From assembly GCF_025359345.1 (NCBI RefSeq), contig NZ_JANYGQ010000021.1, positions 1-64,000 on the forward strand: a DNA stretch of 64,000 nt, given 5' to 3'. Within the stretch, counting starts at the first letter, position 1. Every line of letters begins with the position of its first letter. The translations under genes and the position numbers were made by a program. Origin of the DNA: Mucilaginibacter sp. GTDB taxonomy: Bacteria; Bacteroidota; Bacteroidia; Sphingobacteriales; Sphingobacteriaceae. Positions 31,338 to 39,857 of this stretch are shown piece after piece. The notes under the pieces are model-generated. The model was given only the letters and a program-made list of their open reading frames with translations, was not told the DNA's origin and searched no databases.

Positions 31338-32954
31338 ATGAAAATCATTTACAAATTTCTTCATCCCGCGTGTATTGCATTTGTTGCAGGTTTATTACTG
31401 GTTGGCTGTAATAAAAATCAAATTGCGCCTGTAAAAACAGCTGCTACTGAAAACATCGCCGGCACGAAACTTCACACTGATGCTGTTTCGCTAACCCAGG
31501 GTTTCGAGGTTGGTGCAACCAGCCCAAAAACAGCTTATGATGTTACACCGACAGGGTCATCGAGCGGCGACAACGTAACGCTTAGCGGAAATTCGTGGAA
31601 TATGTTTGATGCGTTGATCGGCAACCTGGCCGGCGATTTAAAGGCTGGTTCATGGTCGGCACGCATACGTAACACAGGTAAAATTACCATGTTGTTTGAT
31701 GTTACTACCGGTATCAGCACAGTTACTATAAAACATGGAACCTACAGCAGCGACGGTGCCAGCACCTGGGGTTTATGGTATTCTGTTAATGGTGGCAGTA
31801 CCTGGACCCAAAGCGGCAGCAATATCACCACTACTACTACATTGCAAACTCAATCGTTCACCATTACCCAAACAGGTAATGTACGTTTGGAAATACGCAA
31901 GCTTACCGGTGGCACCAACCGTATCAATATCGACGATATCACTATTAACGATAACAGCGGTGGTGGCGGTACCGGCGGCGGTACAATTGTTACCGGGAAA
32001 AAATTCTTATTTGATGCTACCAAATATGAAAATGCAGGCAGTGCAGACTGGCAGATTGATGCCGACGGTACAGAAAATGTTCCGCTTTATACCGGCGGCA
32101 CAACAGTTGAAACCAAGGCACAGCGCGTACCAACACCTTCTTATACCGGCATAACATCAACCACTGCCGAAACTTATTGGAAAGGTGCACTTTCTTCATG
32201 GGCAGTAGCGCTTGTTAAAGACGGCGAACTTGTTGAAACGCTGCCAAATGGTGGCGCCATAACTTACGGCAACTCAAGCAACGCACAGGATTTAAGTAAC
32301 TATGATGTTTTTGTGGTGTGCGAACCAAACCGCTTATTTTCAGCAGCCGAAAAAACTGCCATTATGAATTTCATCGCTGCCGGCGGCGGCCTGATGATGG
32401 TTGCCGACCATACCGCGGCTACTACCGGCGGCACCGATGCCAATGGCTATAACCCAAGCGACAGGGACGGTGATGGTTTCGATTCTCCACGCGTTTGGAA
32501 CGATTTGATGACCAACAACGGCATCAACAATACCCATCCTTTCGGCTTTAATATCGATTATATCGACATTAACGATCAGCCAAGCAGCAACGTTTACACC
32601 GGCACCAATACCAATGCACAAAAAGCGTTGAACGGCGCGGCAGGTACTGCATCGAAAATGGCTTTTTATGATGGCACAACAGCTACGCTATTCCCTGGCG
32701 ACAATGCTAATGTGCAGGGCCTTTTCTGGCGCAGCAGCTTTACCAATGGCGGCACTACCGGCGTAATGGCGTTATTATCAACTTATGGCAGCGGTCGTGT
32801 TGTGTTTATCGGCGACAGCTCGGATGCTGATGATGGCACGGGCGACACCGGCGACAGCTTGTTTAACGGCTGGTCGGGCGATGCGCCATCAGGGTTTACT
32901 TCGCACCCTGCGTTTCATTTAAACGCTTCATTGTGGCTGGCTAAAGCTATATAG
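31338..32954 (+). CDS. large secreted lipoprotein with beta-sandwich and GATase-like domains
   Basis: A 538-residue lipoprotein (signal peptide, lipobox LLVGC at Cys24). Residues about 50-205 are a beta-sandwich with repeated Thr/Ser-rich strands (GTYSSDGASTWGLWYSVNGG, ISTVTIKH, RINIDDITI), similar in layout to the all-beta domains of Bacteroidota extracellular enzymes and carbohydrate-binding modules. After a GGGGTGGG linker (about 205-213) comes a Rossmann-like C-terminal domain with IMNFIAAGGGLMMVADHTA and VVFIGDSSDADDG, like the GATase1/DUF4350-type folds. A secreted or outer-membrane enzyme is likely; substrate and activity are not shown. A terminator follows at 33021-33059. Confidence 0.7.
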   Translation: MKIIYKFLHPACIAFVAGLLLVGCNKNQIAPVKTAATENIAGTKLHTDAVSLTQGFEVGATSPKTAYDVTPTGSSSGDNVTLSGNSWNMFDALIGNLAGDLKAGSWSARIRNTGKITMLFDVTTGISTVTIKHGTYSSDGASTWGLWYSVNGGSTWTQSGSNITTTTTLQTQSFTITQTGNVRLEIRKLTGGTNRINIDDITINDNSGGGGTGGGTIVTGKKFLFDATKYENAGSADWQIDADGTENVPLYTGGTTVETKAQRVPTPSYTGITSTTAETYWKGALSSWAVALVKDGELVETLPNGGAITYGNSSNAQDLSNYDVFVVCEPNRLFSAAEKTAIMNFIAAGGGLMMVADHTAATTGGTDANGYNPSDRDGDGFDSPRVWNDLMTNNGINNTHPFGFNIDYIDINDQPSSNVYTGTNTNAQKALNGAAGTASKMAFYDGTTATLFPGDNANVQGLFWRSSFTNGGTTGVMALLSTYGSGRVVFIGDSSDADDGTGDTGDSLFNGWSGDAPSGFTSHPAFHLNASLWLAKAI

Positions 32955-33020
32955 TTTTTGTGATTTCACCGATTATACTTTTGTGATTTCACCGATTAAA
33001 AAAAGATTAGTCTGATTTAG

Positions 33021-33059
33021 AAAAAACACCGGTTGTTGATGAAGCAGCCGGTGTTTTTT
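33021..33059 (+). terminator. hairpin terminator after the lipoprotein gene
   Basis: aaaaaacaccgg and ccggtgtttttt arms around a 15-base loop, 66 bases past the stop at 32954. The right arm runs into a U tract on the plus strand. A repeat ttgtgatttcaccgatta lies twice in between. Confidence 0.75.
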
Positions 33060-33123
33060 GTGGTGTTTTTTTAACCCGGCGCACCCTGAAATTACGAATA
33101 AACAAAAGTTATCAATAAACAAT

Positions 33124-33157
33124 ATATTGTAGCAGTTTTGAATATAAACTACAATAT
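33124..33157 (+). promoter_or_regulatory. inverted repeat in front of the 233-residue gene
   Basis: Arms atattgtag (33124-33132) and ctacaatat (33149-33157) around a 16-base centre that itself carries gttt...aaac. It lies 8 bases before the start at 33166 and could be an operator or a leader hairpin. No matching site is found nearby. Confidence 0.4.
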
Positions 33158-33165
33158 TCACGAAG

Positions 33166-33867
33166 ATGGCAACAACTATTTCTTATGAAAATGATCTTGA
33201 ACAACCAATCACGGCAGTACAAAAGGAACAACTTGATCGCTATATTAAAGTAACTACTGTGGCTGGGCTTGTTAAGATTAAAGAGGAGTTTTATAAAGAC
33301 GCGATAGTTTATTTAATATATTATAAAGACCCTTCTGAACTTACAAATAGAATTTTAGAAACTTATTACTCCATTCCGGATGTAGAAATTAGAGAACGGC
33401 AAGCCGTTGGAAACTATACGCTGGTAAATGCCGAAGGTTATAACCGGGGAATTTTAATATTCAAGGGTAAGGTTGTGTTTGATCAGGCAGGGCGTGAAAT
33501 TTATTCAAGTCCGATTGACGCTATTTCTAACATTCATAATTTCGAGGAGACTAATAAGTATTTTTATGATCCTGTAACTGGGGAACAAATGTATGTTTTT
33601 TGGTATGGAACAAATGGCGCACTAAGCTCTATGGATAGCTACAATCCTATTCACTACGCTTATATCAATCCGTTTAAAGATCACTTTCACCCACATGAAT
33701 TACCTACGTTGAAAGGTTTGGATTGGCCGAATATGACTTACTTCCACGCAGCAGACCCGATTATACCTATAGAAGTCCATTTAGAAACACATTTACCGAC
33801 TGACACACACCTGTCGATTGTAACTAAGATTCATAGGATTTTTCGCAGATTTTTTTTACGGCGTTGA
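33166..33867 (+). CDS. hypothetical soluble protein
   Basis: A 233-residue protein that I do not recognise. It is soluble, without signal peptide, rich in Tyr, His and Asp, and has a region HAAD/HPHELPTL/HYAYINP. The last 20 residues (HLSIVTKIHRIFRRFFLRR) are basic and come from a sequence similar to short repeated words found in other leaders, so the end may be a later addition. Base composition is lower in G+C than its neighbours (visible AT-rich codons), consistent with recent acquisition. Confidence 0.5.
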   Translation: MATTISYENDLEQPITAVQKEQLDRYIKVTTVAGLVKIKEEFYKDAIVYLIYYKDPSELTNRILETYYSIPDVEIRERQAVGNYTLVNAEGYNRGILIFKGKVVFDQAGREIYSSPIDAISNIHNFEETNKYFYDPVTGEQMYVFWYGTNGALSSMDSYNPIHYAYINPFKDHFHPHELPTLKGLDWPNMTYFHAADPIIPIEVHLETHLPTDTHLSIVTKIHRIFRRFFLRR

Positions 33868-33963
33868 AGATGGGTTTGCTGTAAGTAATTTGGTTTTGTA
33901 ATAAAACATCGATAATCGATGAGGCCATCGATTCTTTTTTTCACATTTATTGCAGTTGGCGCA

Positions 33964-34023
33964 GAAAAATCGCGCAACCCGGACCATTATATCCGCCGTA
34001 GGCGGGAAAAATTTTTTGTGTTT
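33964..34023. repeat. interspersed repeat, family C, copy 2
   Basis: gaaaaatcgcgcaacccgga through tatatccgccgtaggcggga and aaaattttttg. Almost identical to copy 3 at 34759-34820. It is followed 22 bases later by an empty family B unit. The 297-base gap 33868-34164 contains no gene. Confidence 0.75.
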
Positions 34024-34044
34024 TACGCTGTACAAAATCTACAC

Positions 34045-34142
34045 TTGTCATTGCGAGGTACGAAGCAACCGCGAACTGTGCAAGTCCGCCCTGTACAGTT
34101 CGCGGTTGCCGCGCTCGTTCCTCGCTCGCAATGACAATTTTT
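34045..34142. repeat. empty inverted-repeat unit, family B, second copy
   Basis: Left arm ttgtcattgcgaggtacga, centre accgcgaactgtgcaagtcc, right arm cgcggttgccgcgctcgttc then ctcgctcgcaatgacaattt. Palindromic, about 98 bases, no gene. It abuts the 3' end of the Mrr-like gene (stop at 34165). Confidence 0.8.
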
Positions 34143-34164
34143 TATACCGCCGATTGTAGATGGC

Positions 34165-34725
34165 CTAAATACAATAGTTTACCAGTTCCGCTATCTTACC
34201 CGTTCCAATATAACTCATCTTATCGGCCGCATAAAACTCCCCAATGAATGTGCGTGGCGCCGGTGGGGCGTATACCGGTCGCTTAGGTTTTGCCAGCGTA
34301 TTGGTCACCTTTTCAAACCGGCTGGTAAGTAAACGTACCAGCGCGATTTTATGGCGTATCGCATATTCAATTGCACCGGATTGGAAGCCTGATGTAGAAA
34401 ATAATATACCCTTCTGCGCTCCTGTCGACCGTAACTTATCGTTTAATATTTGAATCTTTTCCCTGGTAACGGGGTTCGTGTAATGTTTGCATTCTATCAG
34501 CACAATCATATTAACGTTTAATTCTGTATAGCTAGCCAGTATATCTGCCTGGTAAATGCCATCGGTACCGGTTACGCGTGTATTGTGTGCTACCTTAAAT
34601 CCCGGTAGGTTTTGGCCGAGCTCCGCAATATACTTATATACTGTTTCTTCAAACTCTGTGGGCGTCATTTGCTCCACGTAGTCATCGCCGGCTATGCTGG
34701 TGCCGGTGAATGAATTATCTCTCAT
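34165..34725 (-). CDS. Mrr-like restriction endonuclease domain protein
   Basis: A 186-residue nuclease-fold protein. Residues about 20-140 match the Mrr catalytic domain: MTPTEFEETVYKYIAELG (helix 1), TRVTGTDGIYQADILA (Asp61), VLIECKHYTNPV (Glu78-Cys79-Lys80, giving D-x16-E-x-K) and STSGFQSGAIEYAIRHKIALV at the end. Mrr-type proteins cut modified or foreign DNA; here there is no methylase or HsdS gene next to it, so it stands alone. It is boxed in by repeats: family C and B on the left, C and A on the right. C-terminal extension is of unknown function. Confidence 0.75.
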   Translation of the reverse strand: MRDNSFTGTSIAGDDYVEQMTPTEFEETVYKYIAELGQNLPGFKVAHNTRVTGTDGIYQADILASYTELNVNMIVLIECKHYTNPVTREKIQILNDKLRSTGAQKGILFSTSGFQSGAIEYAIRHKIALVRLLTSRFEKVTNTLAKPKRPVYAPPAPRTFIGEFYAADKMSYIGTGKIAELVNYCI

Positions 34726-34758
34726 TTATCGGTTTTATTTTGTGTGATAGAAAAGTAG

Positions 34759-34820
34759 AAAAAATCGTGCAACCCGGACCATTATATCCGCCGTAGGCGG
34801 GAAAAATTTTTTGGATTTTA
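34759..34820. repeat. interspersed repeat, family C, copy 3
   Basis: gaaaaaatcgtgcaacccgg through ttatatccgccgtaggcggg then aaaaattttttgg. Same orientation as copy 2. It lies 34 bases upstream of the Mrr-like gene start, in its promoter region. Confidence 0.75.
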
Positions 34821-34840
34821 GGGCTTCTACCTATCACACT

Positions 34841-34990
34841 CGTCATTGCGAGGAATGAAGCAATCTCTACGTATGCAAATCCAAGAAGCAATAGTTTTAT
34901 GGTGAACTATCAGCCGTTTTTAGTTCACCATCAGGATAAAGTTTCATGAATGTCCTAAGTAGAGGTTGCTTCGTTCCTCGCAATGACGCG
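34841..34990. repeat. interspersed palindromic element, family A, copy 3
   Basis: cgtcattgcgaggaatgaag at the left and gcttcgttcctcgcaatgac at the right, with the interior tgcaaatccaagaagcaata, ctatcagccg and gtcctaagtagaggttgc shared with copies 1 and 2. It lies between the Mrr-like gene and nadA, whose stop is at 35004, and could act as their common terminator. Confidence 0.85.
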
Positions 34991-35003
34991 CGGGAGGGCT
35001 GTT

Positions 35004-35996
35004 TTATAACCCCAACCTGGCCGATATCTCCAGCATTCGCTCAATAGGTTTTACCGCCTTTTCAATAATATGCTGCGGTACGGTAACTTCAGGATAGCCG
35101 TTTTTTAAACATAAATACAGTTTCTCCAATGTATTACGTTTCATGTGCGGGCAATCGTTACAGGCGCAGTTGTTGTTTGGAGGGGCCGGGATAAACGTTT
35201 TATCCGGATTTTCCTTTTGCATCTGGTGCAAAATACCCGCTTCGGTTGCTACTATAAATTCTTTATCCGGGTGATTGGTTGCGTATTTTAATATGCCGGT
35301 TGTTGAACCTATGTAATCGGCCATCTGCAAAATAACTTCCTCGCATTCAGGATGGGCCAACAGCTTGGCACCAGGATGACGCTCTTTTAATTTGGTTATC
35401 TTCTCTCTCGAAAATATCTCGTGTACCATACAGGCGCCGTTCCATAAAACCAAATCACGTCCCGTTTTTTTGGCTACATAAGCCCCCAGGTTTTTATCAG
35501 GGCCGAAGATTATTTTCTGGTCTTTTGGCAGGCTTTCCACAATCCCTACAGCATTGCTGCTGGTGCAAACTATGTCGCTCATAGCTTTTAGCTCGGCTGT
35601 GCAGTTTACGTAAGTTATTACCAAATGGTCTGGATATTGCTCCTTAAACTTTTTAAACAAATGCGGTGGACAGCTGTCGGCTAATGAGCAGCCGGCCTTT
35701 ACGTCGGGTAGTAAAACTTTTTTTGAAGGAGATAAAATCTTTGCTGTCTCGGCCATGAAGTGCACACCGGCGAAAACGATAATGTCGGCATCAGTTTTTG
35801 CAGCTTGTTGCGATAGCCCAAGGCTGTCGCCAATATAGTCAGCAATATCCTGTATATCGGGTTCCTGGTAGTAGTGAGCAAGGATAACAGCATTTTTTTC
35901 CTTTTTAAGTTTATCAATTTCATCAAACAGGTCCAGTGAGGGGTCAATATCTTCCTCAACAAAACCTTTCACATTTATTTCTTCGAAGGTATCCAT
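35004..35996 (-). CDS. nadA: quinolinate synthase A
   Basis: A 330-residue [4Fe-4S] enzyme that condenses iminoaspartate with dihydroxyacetone phosphate to form quinolinate in de novo NAD synthesis. The length and the three similar Rossmann-like domains fit. Key segments are [35 protein letters not shown] and [20 protein letters not shown] and the C-terminal [16 protein letters not shown]; the cluster ligands are one Cys from each third. It is divergent from nadB (36402), which makes the iminoaspartate, across a 405-base AT-rich region. Confidence 0.95.
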   Translation of the reverse strand: MDTFEEINVKGFVEEDIDPSLDLFDEIDKLKKEKNAVILAHYYQEPDIQDIADYIGDSLGLSQQAAKTDADIIVFAGVHFMAETAKILSPSKKVLLPDVKAGCSLADSCPPHLFKKFKEQYPDHLVITYVNCTAELKAMSDIVCTSSNAVGIVESLPKDQKIIFGPDKNLGAYVAKKTGRDLVLWNGACMVHEIFSREKITKLKERHPGAKLLAHPECEEVILQMADYIGSTTGILKYATNHPDKEFIVATEAGILHQMQKENPDKTFIPAPPNNNCACNDCPHMKRNTLEKLYLCLKNGYPEVTVPQHIIEKAVKPIERMLEISARLGL

Positions 35997-36401
35997 TTCA
36001 ACAATTCAATTAATAACAACTAATTTTATATATAAATAAAACTATTATTTATTAGTGTGTTAGTTATGTTTAAAACTACTTTTAAAAGATGGCTAAAAAG
36101 TTTTTTTTAATAATTTATTAACATTAAATGTACTTTTTATTTCATCTATCCTTTTGATTTTTAGATTTCTATAATAAGCTAATTTTACTTTCAAAAGTTA
36201 TTTGTTAATACTTTTTTACTTTTCAAAATGTTAGCTTTGGCGCTTATCGGGCTCATAAGTCAGTTAAAATTAGTTGTAAAAGTGGCCAAAAATTGGAGTT
36301 ATCCACTAAGCAAATACTTATTAGGTTTTTGCTTACACAAAATTAACATCTTTTACCCGGCTTATTAACAACATATATAATTTTACACATAGTACATATA
36401 A
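35997..36401. other. divergent intergenic region between nadA and nadB
   Basis: 405 AT-rich bases with promoters for both genes. An imperfect TATAATTT box is seen at 36375-36382 upstream of nadB. A DnaA-box-like ttatccact occurs near 36299. I see no NAD riboswitch-like helices, known operator or repeat-family member. Regulation of the pair is not evident from the sequence. Confidence 0.35.
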
Positions 36402-37997
36402 ATGATGGCCAAATCTGTTGATTTCCTGGTGGTAGGTTCGGGTATTGCCGGTTTAAGTTTTGCCCTTAAGGCAGCCAAACACGGTAAAGTTCTGATAGTT
36501 ACAAAGAGCAATGAAGACGAGTCGAACACTAAGTATGCCCAGGGCGGCGTTGCGGTAGTTGTGGATAAAAAGGAAGATTCCTTCGAAAAACACATAGAAG
36601 ATACCTTAATTGCCGGCGACGGCCTTTGTGATGTTGAAGCAGTGCGTGCCGTAGTTACTGAAGGCCCGGCAAGAATTAATGAAATTATTGACTACGGAAC
36701 CAATTTCGACAAGACAAAAGAAGGTATCTACGACCTGGCCAAAGAAGGAGGTCATTCCGAATTCCGTGTGCTGCATTATAAGGATATCACCGGGTATGAA
36801 ATTGAACGGTCGTTATTAGAACAAATACACAATAACCCTAATATTGAAATACTTACCCATTATTTCGCGGTTGATTTAATTACGCAGCACCATTTAGGTG
36901 AGTTTGTTGATAAATCTTCTACCGATATAACCTGCTACGGTATTTATGCATTCAATAATGAAACAAAAAATGTTGAGAAAATACTCTCGAAAATTACGGT
37001 AATGGCATCAGGTGGGGCTGGGCATATTTACTCTATAACCACCAATCCTACCATTGCTACCGGTGATGGTGTTGCCATGGTTTACCGGGCAAAAGGAAAA
37101 GTAAGGAATATGGAATTTATCCAGTTTCACCCTACTGCTTTATATAATCCCGGTGAATATCCTTCTTTCCTTGTGTCTGAAGCTGTAAGGGGCATGGGTG
37201 GTGTTTTAAAACGCACTAATGGCGAAGAATTTATGCAGGAATATGATGAGCGTAGATCATTAGCACCCAGGGATATTGTTGCCAGGGCCATAGATGCCGA
37301 GATAAAAAAATCGGGTGAGGATTTTGTTTATTTGGATATAACCCATCGCAGTAAAAAGGATATCCTGGCGCATTTTCCTAATATTTACGCTAAATGTTTA
37401 GAGATAGGTATTGATATGACACGTGATATGATACCGGTTGCACCCGCCTGTCATTATATGTGCGGCGGTGTTATGGTCGATCATGTTGGCCGTTCATCCT
37501 TAATGCGTTTATATGCCTGTGGAGAATGCTCGTCAACTGGTTTACATGGTGCTAACAGGCTGGCATCCAATTCGTTATTAGAGGCTTTGGTATTTGCGCA
37601 CCGTATTTATAAAGATGCAATTGAACAAATTAAAGATATAACCATTCCTGATAATATACCCGACTGGGACGAGAAGGGTGTGCAGTTGTCGAATGAAGAC
37701 ATCCTGGTTACCCACAACGTACGCGAAATGCAAAAGCTGATGAATGACTACGTGGGTATTGTAAGGTCAGATTTCAGGCTCGAAAGGGCTATGCGCCGCT
37801 TAGGGTTGTTACACGAAGAAACTGAAGACTTTTATAAAAAAACAAAACTTTCTGTAAAACTTTGTGAATTAAGGAATTTGATACAGGTATCGTACCTGGT
37901 AGTCAAATCTGCGATGATGCGGAAAGAAAGCAGGGGGCTGCATTATACTACTGATTATGCTCCGCATGCTCAGGAAGTACATGATACGGTTTGTTAA
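36402..37997 (+). CDS. nadB: L-aspartate oxidase
   Basis: A 531-residue FAD enzyme that oxidises L-aspartate to iminoaspartate, feeding NadA. FAD-binding GSGIAGLSFALKA is at about 12-24, TKYAQGGVAVVVDKKEDSFEKHI in the middle and HPTALYNPGEYPSFLVSEAVRG with the active-site arginine-containing AVRGMGGVL. The C-terminal helical domain is normal. Two ATGs (36402, 36405) could start the protein. It stands divergent to nadA. Confidence 0.95.
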   Translation: MMAKSVDFLVVGSGIAGLSFALKAAKHGKVLIVTKSNEDESNTKYAQGGVAVVVDKKEDSFEKHIEDTLIAGDGLCDVEAVRAVVTEGPARINEIIDYGTNFDKTKEGIYDLAKEGGHSEFRVLHYKDITGYEIERSLLEQIHNNPNIEILTHYFAVDLITQHHLGEFVDKSSTDITCYGIYAFNNETKNVEKILSKITVMASGGAGHIYSITTNPTIATGDGVAMVYRAKGKVRNMEFIQFHPTALYNPGEYPSFLVSEAVRGMGGVLKRTNGEEFMQEYDERRSLAPRDIVARAIDAEIKKSGEDFVYLDITHRSKKDILAHFPNIYAKCLEIGIDMTRDMIPVAPACHYMCGGVMVDHVGRSSLMRLYACGECSSTGLHGANRLASNSLLEALVFAHRIYKDAIEQIKDITIPDNIPDWDEKGVQLSNEDILVTHNVREMQKLMNDYVGIVRSDFRLERAMRRLGLLHEETEDFYKKTKLSVKLCELRNLIQVSYLVVKSAMMRKESRGLHYTTDYAPHAQEVHDTVC

Positions 37998-38038
37998 ACT
38001 AAGATTTTTTGGATTTGTAGGATTATAAGATTCTGTTA

Positions 38039-38542
38039 ATGAGCTTATTTAATTTTTTTAGAAGAAAAAAGAAAGTAAAATTCGATATAAATAATAGTTC
38101 TTTAAGTGAACTGCTTGGTCATGGATTATTATTTGAAGACAATAGTAAGTTTCTGGAATGGGGTGTGCCAATAAAACAACTATCGAAAGAGATAGAAGTG
38201 AAGGAAAAGCTTTTTGCCGATAGGTCTGTTTATAACTGGGGCGAACATACTATTTTAAGAGGGCTTACTTTACCATTTACAACTACTTACTGGAACCACC
38301 GCGAGGATAGTGTTTATAAAATATTTAACTCAATAATTTTTTATGTAACCGGTAATGAAGAAGCAAAGCAGAGTTTAGATCTAATAAAGACCCATATTCA
38401 AAAATTATTTGGTGAGCCGCAAAATAAAGAGATAACGGAAACAGAAATAATTTTAGAATGGATTGTAAATAATACCAGGCTATGTATTCATTACTTTGAG
38501 CAATACACCAATAAGCTGACGTTTGAGATAAACAGGCTCTAG
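38039..38542 (+). CDS. hypothetical soluble protein downstream of nadB
   Basis: A 167-residue protein I do not recognise. The first 20 residues are basic (MSLFNFFRRKKKVKFD); the rest is alpha/beta with WNHREDSVYKIFNSIIFYVTG and TETEIILEWIVNNTRLC. It lies 41 bases after nadB in the same direction, and the spacer holds the repeated words gatttttt-ggatttgtaggattat of the leader type. A role beside NAD synthesis is not supported. Confidence 0.5.
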   Translation: MSLFNFFRRKKKVKFDINNSSLSELLGHGLLFEDNSKFLEWGVPIKQLSKEIEVKEKLFADRSVYNWGEHTILRGLTLPFTTTYWNHREDSVYKIFNSIIFYVTGNEEAKQSLDLIKTHIQKLFGEPQNKEITETEIILEWIVNNTRLCIHYFEQYTNKLTFEINRL

Positions 38543-38611
38543 TGACAAACCACTGTCAGCACTTTTTTAAAGTGCTTATGCCAATATTTGAATCTGTCCG
38601 GAGATTTAGTG

Positions 38612-38684
38612 AGCGGAAAACGGGATTCGAACCCGCGGCCTTCAGTTTGGGAAACGGATGCTCTACCAACTGAGCTATTTCCGC
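38612..38684 (-). tRNA. tRNA-Gly (anticodon CCC)
   Basis: A 73-base cloverleaf on the minus strand. The acceptor stem GCGGAAA/TTTCCGC is perfect, the D arm GCTC-AGTTGGTA-GAGC and T arm GCGGG-TTCGAAT-CCCGT are normal (one G-U at its base), and the anticodon loop TTCCCAA carries CCC. CCA is not encoded. The anticodon stem has one C-U mismatch at positions 29 and 41 (38656 and 38644), where a C-G pair is expected. Confidence 0.9.
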
Positions 38685-38727
38685 TTATAAGTTTAACGTT
38701 CAAATATAGTATTAATCAGATAATTTA

Positions 38728-39261
38728 TTAATTAACTTTTATATCGGAAACTTTCCCCTTGATATGAGCTTTGTCTTGTTTTGGATGATGTGTTGGATAA
38801 ATTGATATTATGCTGATGTATTCCATTCCGGTACTTAGTTCTTTTTTAATACCTGCTGATTTAATAACTTCAGGATCAAAATAATATGTAGCTGGTTTAT
38901 TTGCTATTGTGCTGTCAATAAACACAGGTAAATTTTTATTAGTGATTCTAAAGCCCTCAAGTAATTCGCTAAGTATTTTAATTTTAAGGACTTTCTTTGT
39001 TTTTAAAATTATAACGCCGTTTTTTGCTTTTTGGCCGTATTCTTCTACCGACGCAATGTCTTTACGCACATTTATAGATTCAATATCTTCAGGTTTTATT
39101 ACAATACCCGAGGCCTCTATTTGGTTGGTAAGCGGTGGTTGCAAAATATAAAGCGGCGCATTTTTAAAGTGAGTGGTATCTTTGTTGAGTTCGTTATGGG
39201 TTTGTCCATAGGAAACCACCAATCCAAACAAAAAGAAAATTGTTAACGATAACTTTATCAT
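38728..39261 (-). CDS. small exported protein resembling a TonB-receptor plug segment
   Basis: A 177-residue exported protein with a signal peptide (MIKLSLTIFFLFGLVVSYGQ). Residues 50-90 read IVIKPEDIESINVRKDIASVEEYGQKAKNGVIILKTK, which matches the IESIxVxKD-ASA-xYG-x-x-A-x-NGVIIIxTK block of TonB-dependent receptor plug domains. There is no barrel, so it is a stand-alone plug-like protein or a fragment; such small proteins are widespread in Bacteroidota. The remainder is unfamiliar. Confidence 0.6.
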   Translation of the reverse strand: MIKLSLTIFFLFGLVVSYGQTHNELNKDTTHFKNAPLYILQPPLTNQIEASGIVIKPEDIESINVRKDIASVEEYGQKAKNGVIILKTKKVLKIKILSELLEGFRITNKNLPVFIDSTIANKPATYYFDPEVIKSAGIKKELSTGMEYISIISIYPTHHPKQDKAHIKGKVSDIKVN

Positions 39262-39344
39262 AGTTGGGAGGTTTATAAGTAAGTTTGGGTTTTATCAAAC
39301 TTACTTAAATAATTAGAATAACTCACTAATTCACTAATTAAAAG

Positions 39345-39857
39345 ATGCCTGTAATCCTGCCGGTTAAAAATATAAGCCCCTCATGGGGAAATGATTGTTT
39401 TATTGCGCCAAATGCTACCATTGTAGGTGATGTCGAGATTGGTGATAACTGCTCCATTTGGTTTAATGCTGTTATACGCGGGGATGTACATTATATTAAG
39501 ATTGGAAATAATACCAATATACAGGATGGTGCCTGTATCCATTGCACCTATATGTATGCACCAACCCACATAGGTAACAATGTATCTATTGGCCACAACG
39601 CCCTGGTACATGGCTGCACGCTTAAAGATAACGTGCTGATAGGTATGGGCGCTATAGTGATGGATCACGCCATTGTTGAAGAATATGTAATTATTGCTGC
39701 GGGGTCGGTTGTGCTCGAGAAAACGATCTGTGAATCTGGTTTCCTTTATGCAGGCACACCGGCAAAAAAAATAAAACCTATAACTCCCGAGCAGCGCACC
39801 TTGCTTGATGAGTTGCCCGGAAGATATATTATGTATTCCGGTTGGTTTAAGGAGTAG
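39345..39857 (+). CDS. gamma-class carbonic anhydrase / acetyltransferase-like protein
   Basis: A 170-residue left-handed beta-helix protein of the gamma-carbonic anhydrase (PaaY/YrdA) type. Hexapeptide turns run through the whole length (VGDVEIGDNCSIWFNAVIRGD, then HIGNNVSIGHNALVHGC). The three zinc ligands are likely in IHCTYMYAP (His) and IGHNALVHGC (two His). It may hydrate CO2 but the activity is not proven in the family. It overlaps the convergent gene by 11 bases at the 3' end. Confidence 0.85.
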   Translation: MPVILPVKNISPSWGNDCFIAPNATIVGDVEIGDNCSIWFNAVIRGDVHYIKIGNNTNIQDGACIHCTYMYAPTHIGNNVSIGHNALVHGCTLKDNVLIGMGAIVMDHAIVEEYVIIAAGSVVLEKTICESGFLYAGTPAKKIKPITPEQRTLLDELPGRYIMYSGWFKE

